A stretch of DNA of 64,000 bases, taken from the NCBI RefSeq assembly GCF_036373705.1, contig NC_089863.1:4547444-4611443 (forward strand), given 5' to 3'. The notes beneath the pieces are model-generated. The model saw only the letters and a program-made list of their open reading frames with translations. It was not told where the DNA came from and searched no databases. Positions 59,439 to 64,000 of this stretch are shown one piece after another; within the stretch, counting starts at the first letter, position 1, and every line of letters begins with the position of its first letter. A program made the translations under genes and the position numbers. Source of the stretch: Amia ocellicauda (taxonomy: Eukaryota; Chordata; Actinopteri; Amiiformes; Amiidae).

Positions 59439-60008
59439 GACATTAAGATCTACACCTCCATAAAACAAGAGGCAAAGCTCTCACCCTTGGGGAAGGTGCA
59501 CGTACAGCCCAGATAGCATCAGGAATGTAAAGTTCATGTTTCGGACGGTGTTAATGAGCTCTTCTAATCTCTCATTTATATTACATTTATCATTCGCTTC
59601 TCTCTATTCAATATGGTTGTGTATTATGGTTGGCATTATATTGCCTTTTATTTTGTGTTTTGATTTGCTTTCACCTCATTGTCTCATTTCTTATTCCCAA
59701 CTGTTATTATTAAGCTTGCACGTGTGCCTTATTATCATTTGTTTTCGTTTGAGGGAATCAGCGCCGCACAACACCCCTGGGTCCACCTGCACTCCATCAC
59801 CAAGCGTTCCTCGGGTACTTGGGCCATAAGTAATGAACGTCAGGTGTGCGTCTGTGTGTTTCTGCTCCCAGGTTGCGTGCGCCGCTTTTCCATCCACGAC
59901 CCCAGTCTTGACCCTGCATCTACGAAACACTGCATTAAGATCCTGTGTGGCCACATTCACAACTGTATACAGACCACTGTGTGTTTTTGGTTCATTTGGA
60001 TGCCGCCT
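59439..60008. repeat. 570-bp extra segment, copy 4
   Basis: Near-identical to copy 1; the last copy. Confidence 0.85.
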
Positions 60009-60075
60009 GGGAGTCTTGCTGAAACCAAGCAACGTCGTCAACCTGGTCGTTGAAGACGGGCAAAAACACGGCTAT

Positions 60076-60157
60076 TGGCAGCGGTGGGATTTGAACCCAC
60101 GCCTCCGAAGAGACTGGAGCCTTAATCCAGCGCCTTAGACCGCTCGGCCACGCTACC
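60076..60157 (-). tRNA. tRNA-Leu(AAG), array B unit 12
   Basis: Last AAG copy. The Ser gene of this unit is already of the T56 form, so the switch back to the common haplotype occurs within this unit. Confidence 0.95.
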
Positions 60158-60557
60158 CGGGGAAGGACCTTGTCTTACCGCTTTGTATGTCTGGATGTAT
60201 GTAAGCATGCATGCACGCATACATGCATGCACGCATGCATGTATGTATGAAGTTATTGTCATGATGATTTCAATGATCAAATCCTATGCATTTAGTCTAG
60301 TTTCGTCAAAAGACGTCGATTAAGGTGAAGTCTTGTGTCTGCGTGCAAACAGACTACGAGTCCACTGCGCAGTATGTGCGGGTCACAATACAATCCTTTC
60401 GAGCCCGTACAGATTGGGATGTTTTCATGCTAAATGTACTCGGTGCATCTTCAACAGCAGCAAAGGTCAACAGCGCTGTTGAAAATGTTGATACGCAGAA
60501 GCGTCCACCACGTGAGATGACTGATGCAGGTGTGACCGTAGAGATCGTGGTGGGTGT

Positions 60558-60639
60558 GGTAACGTGGCCGAGTGGTCTAAGGCGCTTCATTTAAGCTCCA
60601 GTCTCTTTGGAGGCGTGGGTTGGAATCCCACCGTTGCCA
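60558..60639 (+). pseudogene. tRNA-Leu(TAA)-like, array B unit 12
   Basis: Same as unit 1. Confidence 0.75.
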
Positions 60640-60753
60640 ACTTCCTTTAGCCATTAAAGTCATGGTGCTTTCCTAGTTGCACCTCTTCGTTCCATTTCAC
60701 ACGTTACTTTTCTGGACATGTACTTTGCATGTCAACAGGGAGCGCTCTCGGCA

Positions 60754-60835
60754 GACGAGGTGGCCGAGTGGTTAAGGCGATGGACTGCTAATCCATTGTG
60801 CTGTGCACGCGTGGGTTTGGATACCATACTCTTCG
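60754..60835 (+). tRNA. tRNA-Ser(GCT), degenerate 3' third, array B unit 12
   Basis: T56 and A66 form, as unit 1. Confidence 0.77.
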
Positions 60836-61304
60836 GATCACGGCAGCCTTTTACAGAAGAGCAATGATTGCTGCCTCAATAAAGTGTTCATCTCTTTCCA
60901 TTACGTTGCAATCCTGTTCCGTCCTGTCTCAAAATGTTGTCATTACCCTAGAGTGGAATATCCGGGGTGGCGGTGTGCATGGTGGGAGATGGCCTGCGAG
61001 GGTGCAGGGCGTGTCTGCTTGCTTTGGGTCTTGGGTGGGGGCTGGTGTGGCTGAAATGCCAGCGCTGAATTTTTGGTCCTGGGGCGAGGTATATGAGAAA
61101 AGGCCCCACTATCAAGATTTCAAGTAACCACACCACCCTCAATCAATTCCCCGCAAAGCCCAAGTTACTGGTGGGCACTTCAGCAGCCAAAGAACACACC
61201 TTGGAGCAATTAGAAGATGGAATGAAACGAAAGCAATGGGAGTCTTGCTGAAACCAAGCAACGTCGTCAACCTGGTCGTTGAAGACGGGCAAAAACATGG
61301 CTAT

Positions 61305-61386
61305 TGGCAGCGGTGGGATTTGAACCCACGCCTCCGAAGAGACTGGAGCCTAAATCCAGCGCCTTAGACCGCTCGGCCACGCTACC
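61305..61386 (-). tRNA. tRNA-Leu(TAG), array B unit 13
   Basis: Same gene sequence as unit 1. Confidence 0.96.
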
Positions 61387-61786
61387 CTGGGAAGGACCTT
61401 GTCTTACCGCTTTGTATGTCTGGATGTATGTAAGCATGCATGCACGCATACATGCATGCACGCATGCATGTATGTATGAAGTTATTGTCATGATGATTTC
61501 AATGATCAAATCCTATGCATTTAATCTAGTTTCGTCAAAAGACGTCGATTAAGGTGAAGTCTTGTGTCTGCGTGCAAACAGAATACAAGTCCACTGCGCA
61601 GTATGTGCGGGTCACAATACAATCCTTTCGAGCCCGTACAGATTGGGATGTTTTCATGCTAAATGTACTCGGTGCATCTTCAACAGCAGCAAAGGTCAAC
61701 AGCGCTGTTGAAAATGTTGATACGCAGAAGCGTCCACCACGTGAGATGACTGATGCAGGTGTGACCGTAGCCGTCGTGGCGGGTGT

Positions 61787-61868
61787 GGTAACGTGGCCGA
61801 GTGGTCTAAGGCGCTTCATTTAAGCTCCAGTCTCTTTGGAGGCGTGGGTTGGAATCCCACCGTTGCCA
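61787..61868 (+). pseudogene. tRNA-Leu(TAA)-like, array B unit 13
   Basis: Same as unit 1. Confidence 0.75.
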
Positions 61869-61982
61869 ACTTCCTTTAGCCATTAAAGTCATGGTGCTTT
61901 CCTAGTTGCACCTCGTCGTTCCATTTCACACGTTACTTTTCTGGACATGTACTTTGCATGTCAACGGGGAGCGCTCTCGGCA

Positions 61983-62064
61983 GACGAGGTGGCCGAGTGG
62001 TTAAGGCGATGGACTGCTAATCCATTGTGCTGTGCACGCGTGGGTTTGGATACCATACTCTTCG
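61983..62064 (+). tRNA. tRNA-Ser(GCT), degenerate 3' third, array B unit 13
   Basis: Same as unit 1. Confidence 0.77.
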
Positions 62065-62533
62065 GATCACGGCAGCCTTTTACAGAAGAGCAATGATTGC
62101 TGCCTCAATAAAGTGTTCATCTCTTTCCATTACGTTGCAATCCTGTTCCGTCCTGTCTCAAAATGTTGTCATTACCCTAGAGTGGAATATCCGGGGTGGC
62201 GGTGTGCATGGTGGGAGATGGCCTGCGAGGGTGCAGGGCGTGTCTGCTTGCTTTGGGTCTTGGGTGGGGGCTGGTGTGGCTGAAATGCCAGCGCTGAATT
62301 TTTGGTCCTGGGGCGAGGTATATGAGAAAAGGCCCCACTATCAAGATTTCAAGTAACCACACCACCCTCAATCAATTCCCCGCAAAGCCCAAGTTACTGG
62401 TGGGCACTTCAGCAGCCAAAGAACACACCTTGGAGCAATTAGAAGATGGAATGAAACGAAAGCAATGGGAGTCTTGCTGAAACCAAGCAACGTCGTCAAC
62501 CTGGTCGTTGAAGACGGGCAAAAACATGGCTAT

Positions 62534-62615
62534 TGGCAGCGGTGGGATTTGAACCCACGCCTCCGAAGAGACTGGAGCCTAAATCCAGCGCCTTAGACCA
62601 CTCGGCCACGCTACC
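62534..62615 (-). tRNA. tRNA-Leu(TAG), array B unit 14
   Basis: One change in the D loop (GAGCGG to GAGTGG), matching the Leu-like paralog at that base; still fits the A box. Confidence 0.94.
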
Positions 62616-63015
62616 CGGGGAAGGACCTTGTCTTACCGCTTTGTATGTCTGGATGTATGTAAGCATGCATGCACGCATACATGCATGCACGCATGCATGT
62701 ATGTATGAAGTTATTGTCATGATGATTTCAATGATCAAATCCTATGCATTTAATCTAGTTTCGTCAAAAGACGTCGATTAAGGTGAAGTCTTGTGTCTGC
62801 GTGCAAACAGAATACGAGTCCACTGCGCAGTATGTGCGGGTCACAATACAATCCTTTCGAGCCCGTACAGATTGGGATGTTTTCATGCTAAATGTACTCG
62901 GTGCATCTTCAACAGCAGCAAAGGTCAACAGCGCTGTTGAAAATGTTGATACGCAGAAGCGTCCACCACGTGAGATGACTGATGCAGGTGTGACCGTAGC
63001 CGTCGTGGCGGGTGT

Positions 63016-63097
63016 GGTAACGTGGCCGAGTGGTCTAAGGCGCTTCATTTAAGCTCCAGTCTCTTTGGAGGCGTGGGTTGGAATCCCACCGTTGCCA
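63016..63097 (+). pseudogene. tRNA-Leu(TAA)-like, array B unit 14
   Basis: Same as unit 1. Confidence 0.75.
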
Positions 63098-63211
63098 ACT
63101 TCCTTTAGCCATTAAAGTCATGGTGCTTTCCTAGTTGCACCTCGTCGTTCCATTTCACACGTTACTTTTCTGGACATGTACTTTGCATGTCAACGGGGAG
63201 CGCTCTCGGCA

Positions 63212-63293
63212 GACGAGGTGGCCGAGTGGTTAAGGCGATGGACTGCTAATCCATTGTGCTGTGCACGCGTGGGTTTGGATACCATACTCTTCG
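63212..63293 (+). tRNA. tRNA-Ser(GCT), degenerate 3' third, array B unit 14
   Basis: Same as unit 1. Confidence 0.77.
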
Positions 63294-63762
63294 GATCACG
63301 GCAGCCTTTTACAGAAGAGCAATGATTGCTGCCTCAATAAAGTGTTCATCTCTTTCCATTACGTTGCAATCCTGTTCCGTCCTGTCTCAAAATGTTGTCA
63401 TTACCCTAGAGTGGAATATCCGGGGTGGCGGTGTGCATGGTGGGAGATGGCCTGCGAGGGTGCAGGGCGTGTCTGCTTGCTTTGGGTCTTGGGTGGGGGC
63501 TGGTGTGGCTGAAATGCCAGCGCTGAATTTTTGGTCCTGGGGCGAGGTATATGAGAAAAGGCCCCACTATCAAGATTTCAAGTAACCACACCACCCTCAA
63601 TCAATTCCCCGCAAAGCCCAAGTTACTGGTGGGCACTTCAGCAGCCAAAGAACACACCTTGGAGCAATTAGAAGATGGAATGAAACGAAAGCAATGGGAG
63701 TCTTGCTGAAACCAAGCAACGTCGTCAACCTGGTCGTTGAAGACGGGCAAAAACATGGCTAT

Positions 63763-63844
63763 TGGCAGCGGTGGGATTTGAACCCACGCCTCCGAAGAGA
63801 CTGGAGCCTAAATCCAGCGCCTTAGACCGCTCGGCCACGCTACC
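63763..63844 (-). tRNA. tRNA-Leu(TAG), array B unit 15
   Basis: Same gene sequence as unit 1; the rest of this unit is beyond the window. Confidence 0.96.
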
Positions 63845-64000
63845 CGGGGAAGGACCTTGTCTTACCGCTTTGTATGTCTGGATGTATGTAAGCATGCATG
63901 CACGCATACATGCATGCACGCATGCATGTATGTATGAAGTTATTGTCATGATGATTTCAATGATCAAATCCTATGCATTTAATCTAGTTTCGTCAAAAGA

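Larger units (their letters stand above)
44020..64000. repeat. Array B: tandem tRNA-Leu/Leu-like/Ser cassette
   Basis: Head-to-tail units of 1221-1229 bp, or 1768-1800 bp in the four that carry a 570-bp extra segment. The order is tRNA-Leu (minus), an alternating purine-pyrimidine tract, a Leu(TAA)-like gene (plus), tRNA-Ser(GCT) (plus) and a spacer. The first unit is entered midway at the junction with array A and the last is cut by the window end. There are 15 copies of the minus-strand Leu and 14 each of the other two genes. Units are very similar, with variation concentrated in the extra-segment block (about 52.9-60.2 kb). Confidence 0.97.

Noticed and set aside
49222-62615. Gene conversion from the Leu-like paralog into tRNA-Leu units 5 and 14
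   Set aside because: The matching bases are C to T changes in CpG contexts, so independent deamination explains them as well.
1-64000. CRISPR array, rDNA, phage or bacterial origin
   Set aside because: Repeats are over 1.2 kb, contain eukaryotic-type tRNAs without encoded CCA, and no rRNA or Cas gene is seen.

Overview
The window is nuclear eukaryotic DNA, most likely from a vertebrate or a close relative. It is made almost entirely of two abutting tandem arrays of tRNA gene cassettes. The tRNA bodies resemble vertebrate cytosolic tRNA-Arg(ACG), tRNA-Ala(AGC), tRNA-Leu(TAG) and tRNA-Ser(GCT) as I remember them. No gene encodes its 3' CCA, Pol III A and B boxes lie inside the genes, and one cassette carries a tRNA-derived SINE whose tail resembles the SINE tails common in fish and other lower vertebrates. 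I see no protein-coding gene that I can support. Nearly every ORF is a frame read through a tRNA or a spacer, repeated once per unit. The species is not determinable from sequence alone.

Array A (1 to about 43955) holds 28 units of about 1.50-1.60 kb; the first starts at the window edge and the last is cut short. Each unit holds an AT-rich spacer, tRNA-Ala(AGC) on the minus strand, a 142-bp divergent intergenic segment, tRNA-Arg on the plus strand, a conserved spacer and a SINE. The Arg gene carries anticodon ACG in 16 units and TCG in 12 units in otherwise nearly the same body. Five units share an 87-bp deletion that removes the 5' end of the Ala gene. Dimeric (about 3.1-3.2 kb) and trimeric (4782 bp) higher-order periods show recent block duplication.

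A short junction (43956-44019) carries a displaced 63-bp fragment of the array A Ala flank and leads into array B (44020-64000, continuing past the window). Array B units are 1.22-1.23 kb, or about 1.77-1.80 kb where a 570-bp segment is present. Each holds a minus-strand tRNA-Leu (TAG in 10 copies, AAG in 5), a plus-strand decayed Leu paralog with a TAA anticodon, and a plus-strand tRNA-Ser(GCT) with a degenerate 3' third. The AAG copies occupy the same continuous block as the 570-bp segment.

In total I count 99 tRNA or tRNA-like loci: 28 Ala, 28 Arg, 15 Leu(TAG/AAG), 14 Leu(TAA)-like and 14 Ser. The most notable biology is anticodon switching inside homogenising arrays, spread and decay of partly broken tRNA copies, and mosaic recombination at the border of the two arrays.
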